A stretch of 35,236 bases of DNA from Oscillospiraceae bacterium (lineage in GTDB: Bacteria; Bacillota_A; Clostridia; Oscillospirales; Oscillospiraceae), in contig JAFQDR010000178.1 of assembly GCA_017415945.1 (NCBI GenBank), positions 1 to 35,236 of the forward strand, written 5' to 3'. This document shows, piece after piece, positions 1-8,045 of the stretch (within the stretch, counting starts at the first letter, position 1; every line of letters begins with the position of its first letter). Made by a program: the position numbers and the translations under genes. The notes under the pieces are model-generated. The model was not told the origin of the DNA. It did not search any database and saw only the letters and a program-made list of their open reading frames with translations.

Positions 1-2132
1 CCCAGCACCATGCAGTCGTAGTTTTCACGCAATTGGCTGGTTTTGATGCTCTTGCCCAGCAGGTCGGAGTCCTTGGACACGGGCAGTGGGAAGGCGTATA
101 CCGCGGTTGCTCCGTCGGGCTGTCCTTTTACAAATTGATGCAGGGTGATGAGCTCCTCATTTTCGGGAAGTCCCAGACTCATGCGCAGAGAGCGCAGATC
201 CTCGCTCTTGCCGATGGCGAAGATGCGGTCACCGCTGTGGAGGGTCAGGTCACCGGAGGGCATATTCAGATGCTTCTTGCCGCGGAGGATTTTGATGATG
301 TTTACGCTGAACAGTCTGCCCCAGCCCAGCTGCTTCAGGGTCTTGCCTGCCTGCTCCTCGGTGCAGTACAGCTCCTGTACCAGCAGCTTGTCGTCCAGCC
401 ATTCGGTGGTGTCGTCACCTTCACCGTCCTCACGGTGCAGAATGCGCTCGTTGAAGTTTGCCATGAACTGTGCTTCCGCAGAGATATACGCGGAGGATAG
501 CCAGCCGCTGCGGTAAATGAGATACACACCCAGCATGATCAAAGGCAGCAGCCATACCCCGTGGATGCCCAGAATGGTCTGCAGGGGGATAAATGCCATG
601 AGCACCACCAGCATGAAGCGCAGGGCGGTCAGAGTAATGAGGGGCAGGTGGAAGAAACGGTTCTTCACCCACAGGATAGTGTATTCCGTGGAGTGCAGGT
701 CCAGCATGGGACGAATGAACAGTGCCACGCCCACCAGACAGAACAGAGTGGCCAGTACACGGGAGAAGCTGTCCTTCATGCCGGTGCCCTGCAGCAGAGG
801 CAGCAGCACCAGCTGCCCGATCATCAGCACACCGATCATCAGCACACTGTAAATGGCGGTGATCATTACATAGCGGCGCAGGTAGTTGCCCCAGTCGGAG
901 TCACGGTCCTGCTCGGTCACATCCTCATCGGTGTAGCGATCCAGCTTGGCAGCCAGCTTGTCGGGCATGAGCTTGACCACCAGACCGTAGAGCTTATCTG
1001 CGCCCTTGATGCAGGCGGGGGTGGTCAGGGTGGTGATGACGGATACCGCTACCACGATGGGGTAGGAGTAGTCAGCAATGACACCCAAGGACATCCCCAA
1101 AGAGGCGATGATGAAGGCAAATTCCCCGATCTGTGCCAGAGAGCTGCCGCACTGTACGGCGATTTTCAGAGGCTGACCGCTGAGCAGTACACCCAGAGCG
1201 GAAATGGACAGCTTGCCCAGAATGGTCACAAGGGTGATGATGAGGATGGGGCCTGCGTATTTGATGAGCATAGCGGGGTCAATAAGCATCCCCACAGACA
1301 GGAAGAACACGGAGCCGAACAGATCCTTGATGCCGCTTGTGAGATGCTCTACACGCTCGGCGTGGACAGTGCCCGCCAGCAGAGAACCTGCCAAGAATGC
1401 GCCCAGCGCGGAGGAGAAGCCCAGCTTTTCTGCCAGCAGCACCATGCCGAAGCAGATGCCCAGACTGACCAGCAGCAGAACCTCGTCGTTCATAAAGTCG
1501 GCGGCCTTCCGCAGCAGAGTGGGCAGAATGTAAATACCCAAAATCAGCCACAGGGCCAGATACAGCACCAGCATACCGATCTGCAGTGCCAGCGCACCGC
1601 CGCTGATGTTGCGGGAGACGGACACAGTGGACAAAATGACCATCATAAAAATGCCCGCAATGTCCTCAATGACCAGTGTGCCGAATACCAGCTGGGCGAA
1701 GCGTTCCTTTGTGACACCCAGCTCGTCAAATGCTTTAATGATGATGGTGGTGGAGCTCATGGAGAGCATACCGCCCAGGAAGATGGAGTCCATCATGCCC
1801 CAGCCAAGGGCCTGACCTACCAGATAGCCGATGACCAGCATGCCGAACACCTCCGTTAAGGCGGTGATGATGGCGGTACTGCCTACGCTTGCCAGCTTAT
1901 GGAGATTAAATTCCAAGCCCAAGCTGAACATCAAAACAATAATGCCGATCTCGCTCCAGATCTCAATGGAGTGGGAATCGGTAACGGTGAAGAAGAAGGG
2001 CATATACTGCCCAACCAGAAAGCCTGCCAATATGTAGCCCAACACCAGAGGCTGCTTGAACCGTCGGAAAATGACGGCAACCACGCCTGCGGTCAGAAGC
2101 ATAATGGCAAGGTCGGTGATCAATCCATGCAT
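1..2132 (-). CDS. Cation:proton antiporter, KefB/CPA2-like, with C-terminal TrkA-C (RCK-C) domain; 3' end outside the window
   Basis: This is a membrane exchanger that should swap Na+ or K+ for H+. I translated the minus strand from the ATG at 2132 (MHGLITDLAIMLL). It is preceded by an AGGAG-type site at about 2143-2148 with about 10 bases of spacing. About 710 codons are visible and the frame stays open to base 1, so the C terminus is missing. Residues about 1-390 form a typical Na_H_exchanger bundle, with hydrophobic helices and motifs such as LGYILAGFLVG, EIGIIVLMFSLGLEF and LGAFLAGSLLAGT. A second group of about four helices follows at roughly 420-560. After that comes a soluble region ending in a TrkA-C-like fold (LHSGDRIFAIGKSEDLRSL), which in this family senses ligands or ions. 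No NAD-binding TrkA-N domain is visible before it. It is transcribed divergently from the small membrane protein at 2315. The family assignment is firm, but the transported ion cannot be told from the sequence. Confidence 0.9.
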   Translation of the reverse strand, partial: MHGLITDLAIMLLTAGVVAVIFRRFKQPLVLGYILAGFLVGQYMPFFFTVTDSHSIEIWSEIGIIVLMFSLGLEFNLHKLASVGSTAIITALTEVFGMLVIGYLVGQALGWGMMDSIFLGGMLSMSSTTIIIKAFDELGVTKERFAQLVFGTLVIEDIAGIFMMVILSTVSVSRNISGGALALQIGMLVLYLALWLILGIYILPTLLRKAADFMNDEVLLLVSLGICFGMVLLAEKLGFSSALGAFLAGSLLAGTVHAERVEHLTSGIKDLFGSVFFLSVGMLIDPAMLIKYAGPILIITLVTILGKLSISALGVLLSGQPLKIAVQCGSSLAQIGEFAFIIASLGMSLGVIADYSYPIVVAVSVITTLTTPACIKGADKLYGLVVKLMPDKLAAKLDRYTDEDVTEQDRDSDWGNYLRRYVMITAIYSVLMIGVLMIGQLVLLPLLQGTGMKDSFSRVLATLFCLVGVALFIRPMLDLHSTEYTILWVKNRFFHLPLITLTALRFMLVVLMAFIPLQTILGIHGVWLLPLIMLGVYLIYRSGWLSSAYISAEAQFMANFNERILHREDGEGDDTTEWLDDKLLVQELYCTEEQAGKTLKQLGWGRLFSVNIIKILRGKKHLNMPSGDLTLHSGDRIFAIGKSEDLRSLRMSLGLPENEELITLHQFVKGQPDGATAVYAFPLPVSKDSDLLGKSIKTSQLRENYDCMVL

Positions 2133-2164
2133 CTATATGCAACTCCTTAAGCAATATTTTTCTG

Positions 2165-2192
2165 ATTATAGTATACAATAAAACCCGTTCAG
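2165..2192 (-). promoter_or_regulatory. Probable promoter of the antiporter gene
   Basis: On the minus strand a perfect -10 TATAAT lies at 2170-2165. A weak -35 CTGAAC lies at 2192-2187, with a 16-base spacer. This leaves a leader of about 30 bases to the ATG at 2132. The -10 is convincing and the -35 is poor, so the call is tentative. Confidence 0.4.
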
Positions 2193-2263
2193 CGATGGTT
2201 AAGATTTTGTGAAATATTGGATAGACAGCAATTTTTTGCTCATACAATATTTACCTTCGTTAA

Positions 2264-2293
2264 TTGCGGGATTGTTTGTAAGTGTGGTAGAAT
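2264..2293 (+). promoter_or_regulatory. Probable extended -10 promoter of the 2315 gene
   Basis: TTGCGG at 2264-2269 and TAGAAT at 2288-2293 are separated by 18 bases. A TG one base before the -10 (2285-2286) makes it an extended -10. The ribosome site and ATG follow within about 20 bases. The same layout (TTGCGA, 17 bases, TG-T-TAGAAT) precedes the exopolysaccharide operon. Confidence 0.55.
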
Positions 2294-2314
2294 GACGATA
2301 AAAGGGGGGAGAGT

Positions 2315-2845
2315 ATGAAGCACAAGAAAATGATGGGTATGTTCGTAAAAATTCTATCACTCCAAATCCTAATGATATGTCTGTTTATATATGCACTGAC
2401 AAGCTCTCAACCGGTATCAACGGAAGCGCTTCAGGAAGCGGATATTACAGTCGAGGAAGTCTATCGTGTGTATAAGAAACGCGGTGGAATGCTAAAAGTT
2501 ATTGCCGATTCCGAAACCTATGTTTTTCATAATGGCGGTTCGTCCGAGCTTTCCGCAGCCCAACTGAGCAAACGAATTTTTGCGGGTGATCAGCTGTGCA
2601 TTTCCTATGTTGAGAGAGACAGCCTGTTTGGAACGCGCAAAGTTGTGGTTGCTGCTCGCAGCGATTCGGAAGTCTATCGCACGCTTGAAGTATACAACAG
2701 CAATCGGGAAAAGGGTGCGGTGCCATTATGCATTTTGTTTTTGTTGATGGAGGGGATTTTCCTTTTTTGTGCGAGTGTCTCCTTTATGCACTATAAAAAT
2801 GAACTGAAAGCTTTGGTTCGTAAGCAGTTGAAAAAATTTAAATGA
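2315..2845 (+). CDS. Unrecognised small membrane protein with two transmembrane segments
   Basis: I do not recognise a family. The 176-residue product has an N-terminal hydrophobic segment (residues about 9-29), a soluble region of about 105 residues, and a second hydrophobic segment (about 135-160) followed by a lysine-rich tail ending KQLKKFK. That suggests a bitopic hairpin with the middle domain outside the cell and both ends in the cytoplasm. The extracellular part is mixed alpha/beta in character and has no cysteine pair or obvious catalytic motif. The start ATG has a strong GGGGGGAGAG ribosome site 4-11 bases upstream. The gene stands alone, with its own extended -10 promoter and a terminator hairpin right after the stop. 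Its context, between an ion antiporter and an exporter operon, gives no clear function. Confidence 0.7.
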   Translation: MKHKKMMGMFVKILSLQILMICLFIYALTSSQPVSTEALQEADITVEEVYRVYKKRGGMLKVIADSETYVFHNGGSSELSAAQLSKRIFAGDQLCISYVERDSLFGTRKVVVAARSDSEVYRTLEVYNSNREKGAVPLCILFLLMEGIFLFCASVSFMHYKNELKALVRKQLKKFK

Positions 2846-2852
2846 TAAACCG

Positions 2853-2888
2853 AAACAGAGCCCATCCAATCGGATGCGCTCTGTTTTT
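2853..2888 (+). terminator. Rho-independent terminator, possibly bidirectional
   Basis: A stem of AAACAGAGC and CATCC pairs with GGATG and GCTCTGTTT around an AATC loop, with one C-C mismatch. On the plus strand it ends in TTTTT (2884-2888), so it should terminate the 2315 gene. It also lies directly after the stop of the convergent permease gene, where the minus-strand T tract is poorer. Confidence 0.75.
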
Positions 2889-2893
2889 GTGCT

Positions 2894-4150
2894 TTAATTT
2901 CTTCTCAATGCGTCGATAGGATTCAGGTTTGCTGCCTGGACTGCGGGGAGCATACCGAATACCACGCCGATGAGGGTGGAGAACACCACAGCAATGACTG
3001 CGGCGGGGGCACTGACAGATACGGGGATCTGCATCATGCGGGAGATGAGCTGCGCCATGACCACACCGGTAATAACACCGATGAGACCGCCCAGCCCTGT
3101 GAGTACAGCGGACTCTGTCAGGAACTGCAGCAAAATCTGTTTCTTCTTGGCACCGATGGCCTTCTTCAGACCAATCTCCGCCGTGCGCTCCGTGACGGAC
3201 ACCAGCATAATGTTCATAACACCGATGCCGCCAACCAGCAGGGAGATGCTGGCGATCCATACCAGCTGTGCGTTGGTGGATTCGCTCATCTTCTGCAGCT
3301 GCTGTGCCTGCTCCAGCATATCCTGACTGCGGTAGTCAAAGGGACTGCTGTCGGCGTTCATGATCTGCTTTTCCGTCAGCAGCTCCGCCGCTGCCTGACC
3401 TACCGTGGCCATGGAGTCGGTGTTGTCCACCTTAATGGCTGCGTTCTGAGGTTCGTCAAAGTAAAAGGCTGTGGGCCATGTGCGGAGGGGCATATAGATG
3501 CTGCCGCCTGAGGTGTTGGCGTAGAGGTAATAGTCCTGCAGGTTGTTAATGGTGGGGGCAAATTCCTCGGACAGGGCAACCACCCCGATGACGGTGAATA
3601 CGTCACCCTTGATCTCCAGTGCCTTGCCTACGGGATTATTGCCGCCGAACAGGTTGGTGACGGTGGTGGTATCCACCAAAACCACCTTGCGGCAATCGGC
3701 AAAGTCTTTTTCCGTGAAGCCTCGGCCGCTCTTGATTTGGTAGCCGTAGACGTTCAAATAATGCTCGTCAATGCCGTAGATCTGACCGTTGAACTGGGTG
3801 TTGAGATAAAACAGCTGATCCATATACTGCCGTGCGGTGTACAGGGAGACTGCTTCCGCACCGCCCAGCTCTGCCAGCTCTTTGCGTGTGTCCTCCGTGA
3901 TGATGCGAACATCGCTTGGAATGGAGTTCCAGCTCATGTCGTACTGATACCCGTCTCGATTCAGCTGCACGGTGACCACGTTGTTGCCTGCACCGATGAG
4001 GTTTTCCTTGATCTGCTCATTGGTGCCCTGAATGGTGGATACAATGGTGATGATGGAGGCAATGCCGATGATGATGCCCAGCATGGTGAGCATGGAGCGC
4101 ATTTTATGTCCCCAAATGCCTTGGAAGGCCAGTCTGATATTTTCTTTCAT
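2894..4150 (-). CDS. MacB-type ABC transporter permease (FtsX family)
   Basis: This is the membrane subunit of a tripartite-like MacAB exporter. An N-terminal transmembrane helix (MLTMLGIIIGIASIITIV, residues about 18-36) is followed by a large extracytoplasmic domain (about 40-280). Three C-terminal helices follow, with the FtsX signature RTAEIGLKKAIGAKKKQIL after the first. This is the MacB topology and usual size, without the fused ATPase domain; the ATPase is encoded separately in the same operon. I start at the ATG at 4150, which has GGAAGG nine bases upstream. A longer reading from a TTG at 4156 adds only two residues and has no better ribosome site. It is the last gene of the operon, 15 bases after the second adaptor. 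The cargo cannot be deduced; drugs, peptides or glycolipids are all possible for this family. Confidence 0.9.
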   Translation of the reverse strand: MKENIRLAFQGIWGHKMRSMLTMLGIIIGIASIITIVSTIQGTNEQIKENLIGAGNNVVTVQLNRDGYQYDMSWNSIPSDVRIITEDTRKELAELGGAEAVSLYTARQYMDQLFYLNTQFNGQIYGIDEHYLNVYGYQIKSGRGFTEKDFADCRKVVLVDTTTVTNLFGGNNPVGKALEIKGDVFTVIGVVALSEEFAPTINNLQDYYLYANTSGGSIYMPLRTWPTAFYFDEPQNAAIKVDNTDSMATVGQAAAELLTEKQIMNADSSPFDYRSQDMLEQAQQLQKMSESTNAQLVWIASISLLVGGIGVMNIMLVSVTERTAEIGLKKAIGAKKKQILLQFLTESAVLTGLGGLIGVITGVVMAQLISRMMQIPVSVSAPAAVIAVVFSTLIGVVFGMLPAVQAANLNPIDALRRN

Positions 4151-4165
4151 AGACAAACACCTTCC

Positions 4166-6016
4166 TTATTCGTAAAGCTCGGAAATATCCGCTTCCACTG
4201 CCTTGGCACCCTCACGGACGTTCTTGCCGTAGGGGAAGGCAATCAGATCATCGGGGCTCAAGCCGCCGCGGATCTCCGTGTAGCTGCCCCACAGGTTCTT
4301 GCCTGTGGTGACCGGGCGCTTTTCCAGTCGGCCGTTTTCGCCCATGACGTATACATAGCTGCTGCCCTGTTCTGTGCGTAGGAAGGGATTTTCCAGATAA
4401 ATGCCGTTTTCCGCTGCGGAGGCGGAATACATGACGCTGACGTACTGGCCCGTCTGCAGATCGGCGCTGCCGTCAATGTATACACGGAAGGGGAAGAAGG
4501 AGGCGTTGGGGTTGCCCATGCCGTTCCAGCCGTTTTCCCCGTCGGGGAAGTTGCCGATGGAGGAAATGGTGCCTACATAGGTCATGCCTGTGTTCCAGTC
4601 GTTGACCTCTACCTCCTGTCCGATTTTCATATTGTGCAGCTCCAGCTCACTGATGCTGCCGTCTACATAGAAGCCGCCGCCTCCCGAGACTTTCATCAGA
4701 GGCTGACCCTCCATACGGGCCTGTTCCTCGGTCAGCAGGGAAACCACTTCGCCGTCGATTTCTGCGTAGATGCTGCCGTTGTCCGCTTCCAGCTTTGCCA
4801 GCTTGTATTCCGAGTCGGCCATTTTAATGTCCACATTCAGCTCATTGATGGTACTCTGCTGCTCTGCGCGCATGCGGGCGATCTCCGCTGCGGTGTAGCC
4901 CTGTTCCATGGAAGGGCCTTCGGGTGTGGACGGGCTTCCTGCGGTGTGATCGGAGATGCCGGAGGCATCAAAGAATTTGAATACATAGGTACCTCCCGCC
5001 GCAGGGGAAATGTGCAGACCCTGCCAGAGATTACGGGGGCCGCTCAGGGCATTGCCCTCCGTGCCCTTGATGATGGCGTAGAAGCTTGTGACCACCGCGG
5101 GACCTTGGGGTGCGGGTGTGACCTCCGGCACGGGCGTGGTTTCGGGCGCAGGCGTGGTTTCGGGCACAGGCGTGGTTTCGGGCACAGGTGTGACCTCTGG
5201 CACCGGTGTAATTTCGGGTACGGGGGTAATCACGGGTATCGGTGTATTTTCGGGTGCGGGGGTGACCTCGGGGACCGGCGTTTCCTCCGGCACGGCGTTT
5301 AGATTTTCCGTTTGATAGACCACTGCGGCGGTATAAAGCGCAGCCAGCAGGGTGTTGTCGATATTGGTGTCATCCCGTACTTGGCAGACCAGAGCAGTCT
5401 CGGGCGTCTTGCCATCGTACTTGACATCCAGAGAAATGCTGTATGGCTCTGTCATTTGGGGCCCGTAATCGGGGGTGTCGGGGGTCACTCCGGAGCTGTC
5501 CATGGGAACCATGGCGTTGATCTCCTGGAGACGGGCCTGTGCGTTTTTCAGCTGCAGCTTCAGCCGCTCCACCACCAGCCGCTTGCGCTCTACGGCGATA
5601 TCGGACAGGGTGGTGTCATAGGTCATCAGCAGGTCACCCTTCTTCACGGTGTCGCCTTCGGCAACCTTGATCTCGGTGATGGTCTGGCTGTCGGACAGGA
5701 ATACCGTCTGGACACGGTCACTCTTTACGGGGCCGTAGCTCTCCTGGGCATCCCCCCAGTATTCCGTCATGCCGATGAAGTGGAAGGGATAGACGTTGAC
5801 GGGCTCTCCCGCACCGCTTCGGCTCCGCAGAAACAGCGTGCCGCCGCCCACAACCAGCAGTGCGGCAAGGGTGACTGCGGCTACGGCCTTTTTGTGCTTG
5901 CGGAGGTCAAATCCGCGAAGGTCGATTTTTCGAATGTTGAGAATGTGCTTAAGCTTGTTGGGATCAAGCTTTACTTTGCGGAGGTCGAGCTTATATTTGC
6001 GGAAGTCAATTTTCAT
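4166..6016 (-). CDS. MacA/HlyD-like membrane fusion protein with Pro/Thr repeat insertion (second adaptor of the exporter)
   Basis: The adaptor should bridge the permease and the extracellular side. The start is the ATG at 6016 (MKIDFRKYKLDL), which has GGAGG at 6025-6029 with 8-base spacing and overlaps the ATPase gene by 11 bases. An upstream in-frame ATG at 6037 lacks a ribosome site. The order is: a basic cytoplasmic stretch (1-43) with repeated KxDLRK-like units, one transmembrane helix (AVAAVTLAALLVVGGGTLFL), a lipoyl half-motif (KVAEGDTVKKGDLLMTYD) and the first hairpin helix (about 140-165). An insertion of about 200 residues follows, then the second helix (AEQQSTINELNVDIKMADSEYKLAKLEAD), the second lipoyl half and beta-barrel domains. 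The insertion contains ten or so six-residue PVPE[VIT]T units (about 242-303). At 616 residues it is far longer than an ordinary MacA (about 370-400). The export substrate is unknown. Confidence 0.85.
   Translation of the reverse strand: MKIDFRKYKLDLRKVKLDPNKLKHILNIRKIDLRGFDLRKHKKAVAAVTLAALLVVGGGTLFLRSRSGAGEPVNVYPFHFIGMTEYWGDAQESYGPVKSDRVQTVFLSDSQTITEIKVAEGDTVKKGDLLMTYDTTLSDIAVERKRLVVERLKLQLKNAQARLQEINAMVPMDSSGVTPDTPDYGPQMTEPYSISLDVKYDGKTPETALVCQVRDDTNIDNTLLAALYTAAVVYQTENLNAVPEETPVPEVTPAPENTPIPVITPVPEITPVPEVTPVPETTPVPETTPAPETTPVPEVTPAPQGPAVVTSFYAIIKGTEGNALSGPRNLWQGLHISPAAGGTYVFKFFDASGISDHTAGSPSTPEGPSMEQGYTAAEIARMRAEQQSTINELNVDIKMADSEYKLAKLEADNGSIYAEIDGEVVSLLTEEQARMEGQPLMKVSGGGGFYVDGSISELELHNMKIGQEVEVNDWNTGMTYVGTISSIGNFPDGENGWNGMGNPNASFFPFRVYIDGSADLQTGQYVSVMYSASAAENGIYLENPFLRTEQGSSYVYVMGENGRLEKRPVTTGKNLWGSYTEIRGGLSPDDLIAFPYGKNVREGAKAVEADISELYE
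5108..5293 (-). repeat. 18-base tandem repeat coding for PxPExT units inside the second adaptor
   Basis: About ten in-frame 18-base units encode E-x-T-P-V/A-P. They vary slightly in third positions and at one or two residues, for example PENTPIPVIT. Such arrays change length by slippage without breaking the frame. The repeat gives a proline-rich, extended, probably wall-spanning linker. Confidence 0.85.
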
Positions 6017-6704
6017 GGCCTGCACCTCCGTTGTCATTGGTCAGCAGCTCGCCGTCCAGAATGCGATAGGTTTTGTTGGCACAGTCGGCAATGGACTGCT
6101 CGTGGGTGATCATGATAATGGTCATGCCTTCCTCGCTGAGGCTGCGGAAAATGTCCATGATCTGATTGCCCGACTTGGAATCCAGTGCGCCTGTGGGCTC
6201 GTCTGCCAGCAGCAGGTCGGGCTTGGTGACCATGGCACGGGCAATGGCCACACGCTGACACTGCCCGCCCGACAGCTGGTTGGGCAGGAAGTTCATGCGT
6301 TCCCCCAGACCCACGGACTGCAATGCTTCGGCTGCTCTTGTGCGCCGCTCCTGCAGCGGAACGTTGGCGTACAGCAGAGGAAGGGCTACGTTGTCCAGTG
6401 CGGTGAGCTTGGGCAGCAGATGGAAGCTTTGAAACACGAAGCCAATGTGGCGGTTGCGGATCTCCGCAAGGTCATCGTCGGTCATATCCTTCAGATCCTT
6501 GCCGTCCAGTATGTAGGTTCCCGAGGTGGGTACATCCAGACAGCCGATCAGGTTCATCAGTGTGGTCTTGCCGGAACCGGAAGGCCCCATAATGGCAAGG
6601 TACTCTCCGCGTTCTACGGTCAGATCAATGTTTTTCAGCACGCGGACGGGCTGTTTGCCCTGCATATAGTCCTTGCAGATATTTGTCAATTGCAGCAGTG
6701 CCAT
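6006..6704 (-). CDS. MacB/LolD-type ABC transporter ATP-binding protein
   Basis: This is the cytoplasmic ATPase that powers the exporter. The 232-residue protein has every expected element: Walker A GPSGSGKTT (40-48), Q-loop FQSFHLLPKL (about 91-100), signature LSGGQ (144-148), Walker B LLLADEPTGALD (164-175) and the switch histidine H201. The spacing and the DEPTGALD wording are typical of the MacB/LolD/FtsE group. Its ATG shares its A with the TGA stop of the preceding adaptor gene (TGATG), and its 3' end overlaps the next adaptor, so translation is probably coupled. Its ribosome site (GGCGGTG) is weak, which fits coupling. Confidence 0.95.
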   Translation of the reverse strand: MALLQLTNICKDYMQGKQPVRVLKNIDLTVERGEYLAIMGPSGSGKTTLMNLIGCLDVPTSGTYILDGKDLKDMTDDDLAEIRNRHIGFVFQSFHLLPKLTALDNVALPLLYANVPLQERRTRAAEALQSVGLGERMNFLPNQLSGGQCQRVAIARAMVTKPDLLLADEPTGALDSKSGNQIMDIFRSLSEEGMTIIMITHEQSIADCANKTYRILDGELLTNDNGGAGHEN

Positions 6705-7915
6705 CAGTTCACCGCCATAACTGCATCGTCAACGGCGATGCCTGCGTCGGGACTGCCCATATCCCCTTCGGGGGCTTCTATGACAGGCTGTTCGCGGGTG
6801 GTGGGAGCACCCTCCACGCACAGCTCATAATCGGGGAAGGCAATGTAATCGTCGGCAGAGAGACCCTTGGTGATTTCCTGCAGGTCTGCCATCATGTTGT
6901 ATTCACCCAGCTCAACCTTGCGCTTTTCCAGCTTGCCCCGCTTTTCCGCCCATACATAGGCAGAGCCGTCGTCATTGTAGCAAATGAAGGCGCTGCTGAT
7001 AGAGGGGCCTGCGGTCTCCTCGGATTCGGCTTCCAATTCCATATAAACGTGCTGACCGAGAATCAGACCTTCGGTGCTTTCGGGCTGTACATAGAAGGGG
7101 TACTTGCTGGAGGAGCTCATTTCGTCAGCGGCCATGCCGTAGTAGCGGTCGGAATCGCTGCCCTGAGAGGGATTTTCGTAATCCACCAAGGTGACGGTGC
7201 CCCGCCAGCTGACGGTGTCGTCGGTGCGGGAGCGGATGGTGAGGACACTGCCCTCGGCAATACCGCCCCGCTGCAGCTCACCCAGGATGCCCTTAATGCG
7301 GTAGGAGCCGGACTCCTGAATGGTGATGTAGGCAACGGGTTCCCCGTAGCTGTTCATGCCGCTTTCGTTGATGCTCTGCACACGGCCGCTGACAGGGGAG
7401 ACCACAGTGGAGTTGGTCAGCAGCTCCTGAGCCTTTGCTACCTGCTGTTCCTTGTTCTTCAGATTCAGCTCCGCTTCCTTCAGACTCAGCTGAGTGGACT
7501 GGATCTCGATGGTGTACTGCAGCTTGGAGGCCTCGCCGACGCTGTTGCGGTCACGCTCCAGCTGGGCGATCTGATTGCGGTAGCTCTGGATGGTGGCGTT
7601 CATCTGATCCAGCTCCAGCTTCTGTCTGTCCAGATTCAGCTGCAGCTCGTCGGTATCATAGGAGAACAGCGCCTGTCCCTCGGTCACATCGTCACCCTCC
7701 TTGACCAGCAGCTCCTTTACGCCCTTGTCTGTGTCCTTGGGGATCTCCGTGACGTTTTCGGACACAACGACCCCCGCAAAGCGGTCTCCGGGTGCAATGC
7801 CGCCCATGGACATGAGGGAGGCTACGGACTGCACATATACCCCCTGCTTGCTTCCGCAGGCGGTCAGTGTCAAAAGCATGATAGCGGTCAGGATGACCGA
7901 GAGGAATCGTTTCAT
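6704..7915 (-). CDS. MacA/HlyD-like adaptor lipoprotein (first adaptor of the exporter)
   Basis: The protein begins MKRFLSVILTAIMLLTLTAC, a lipoprotein signal peptide with the lipobox LTAC and the lipidated cysteine at position 20. The mature part is a membrane fusion protein. It has a first lipoyl half (KEGDDVTEGQALFSYDTD, about 92-109), a long coiled-coil hairpin (LNLDRQKLELDQM to KNKEQQVAKAQELL), a second lipoyl half with VVSPVSGRVQSI, and beta-barrel and proximal domains. The 403-residue length is normal for a MacA. A lipid-anchored adaptor suits a monoderm, holding the protein to the outer face of the membrane. The ATG at 7915 has AAAGGAGA (7923-7930) at 7-base spacing. It is first in the operon and probably works with the ATPase and permease downstream. 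How it shares the complex with the second adaptor is unclear. Confidence 0.88.
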   Translation of the reverse strand: MKRFLSVILTAIMLLTLTACGSKQGVYVQSVASLMSMGGIAPGDRFAGVVVSENVTEIPKDTDKGVKELLVKEGDDVTEGQALFSYDTDELQLNLDRQKLELDQMNATIQSYRNQIAQLERDRNSVGEASKLQYTIEIQSTQLSLKEAELNLKNKEQQVAKAQELLTNSTVVSPVSGRVQSINESGMNSYGEPVAYITIQESGSYRIKGILGELQRGGIAEGSVLTIRSRTDDTVSWRGTVTLVDYENPSQGSDSDRYYGMAADEMSSSSKYPFYVQPESTEGLILGQHVYMELEAESEETAGPSISSAFICYNDDGSAYVWAEKRGKLEKRKVELGEYNMMADLQEITKGLSADDYIAFPDYELCVEGAPTTREQPVIEAPEGDMGSPDAGIAVDDAVMAVN

Positions 7916-7955
7916 GGTTCATTCTCCTTTTGGCGGGAAATGTGATATTGCTCCC

Positions 7956-7983
7956 ATTATACTACGAACAGAACAGAAATCAA
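7956..7983 (-). promoter_or_regulatory. Promoter of the MacAB-like exporter operon
   Basis: On the minus strand a consensus -10 TATAAT lies at 7961-7956. A good -35 TTGATT lies at 7983-7978, with a 16-base spacer. The start codon at 7915 follows after about 40 bases. The -35 abuts the TTAA repeats listed next. Confidence 0.65.
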
Positions 7984-8000
7984 TTTAAGAACACCTTAAA
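7984..8000 (-). promoter_or_regulatory. Operator candidate with paired TTAA motifs
   Basis: TTTAAG and CTTAAA, five bases apart, form an inverted repeat directly upstream of the exporter -35. Read as direct repeats, the two TTAA cores are 11 bases apart. That is the spacing OmpR/PhoB-type response regulators prefer, often with TTAAG-like half-sites in Firmicutes. No regulator gene is in the window, so the binding protein is unknown. Confidence 0.4.
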
Positions 8001-8045
8001 TATGAAAATAAGCTGTGTATAACGTATTATTTCTATGACGCAGCT

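Noticed and set aside
561..1859. A 432-codon open frame on the plus strand
   Set aside because: It is rich in H, Q and G with no domain, no ribosome site and no hydrophobic pattern, and it lies exactly opposite the well-conserved antiporter gene. It is an antisense shadow.
5108..5293. 18-base repeats as a possible CRISPR array
   Set aside because: The units are contiguous with no spacers and keep a coding frame, so this is a coding tandem repeat.
5088..5315. Plus-strand frame coding for G-T-G-V repeats
   Set aside because: It is the reverse reading of the PxPExT repeat of the second adaptor. The adaptor frame continues through full flanking domains.
6683..7945. A 420-codon plus-strand open frame opposite the first adaptor
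   Set aside because: The minus strand encodes a clear lipoprotein adaptor with promoter and ribosome site. The plus frame has no recognisable motifs.
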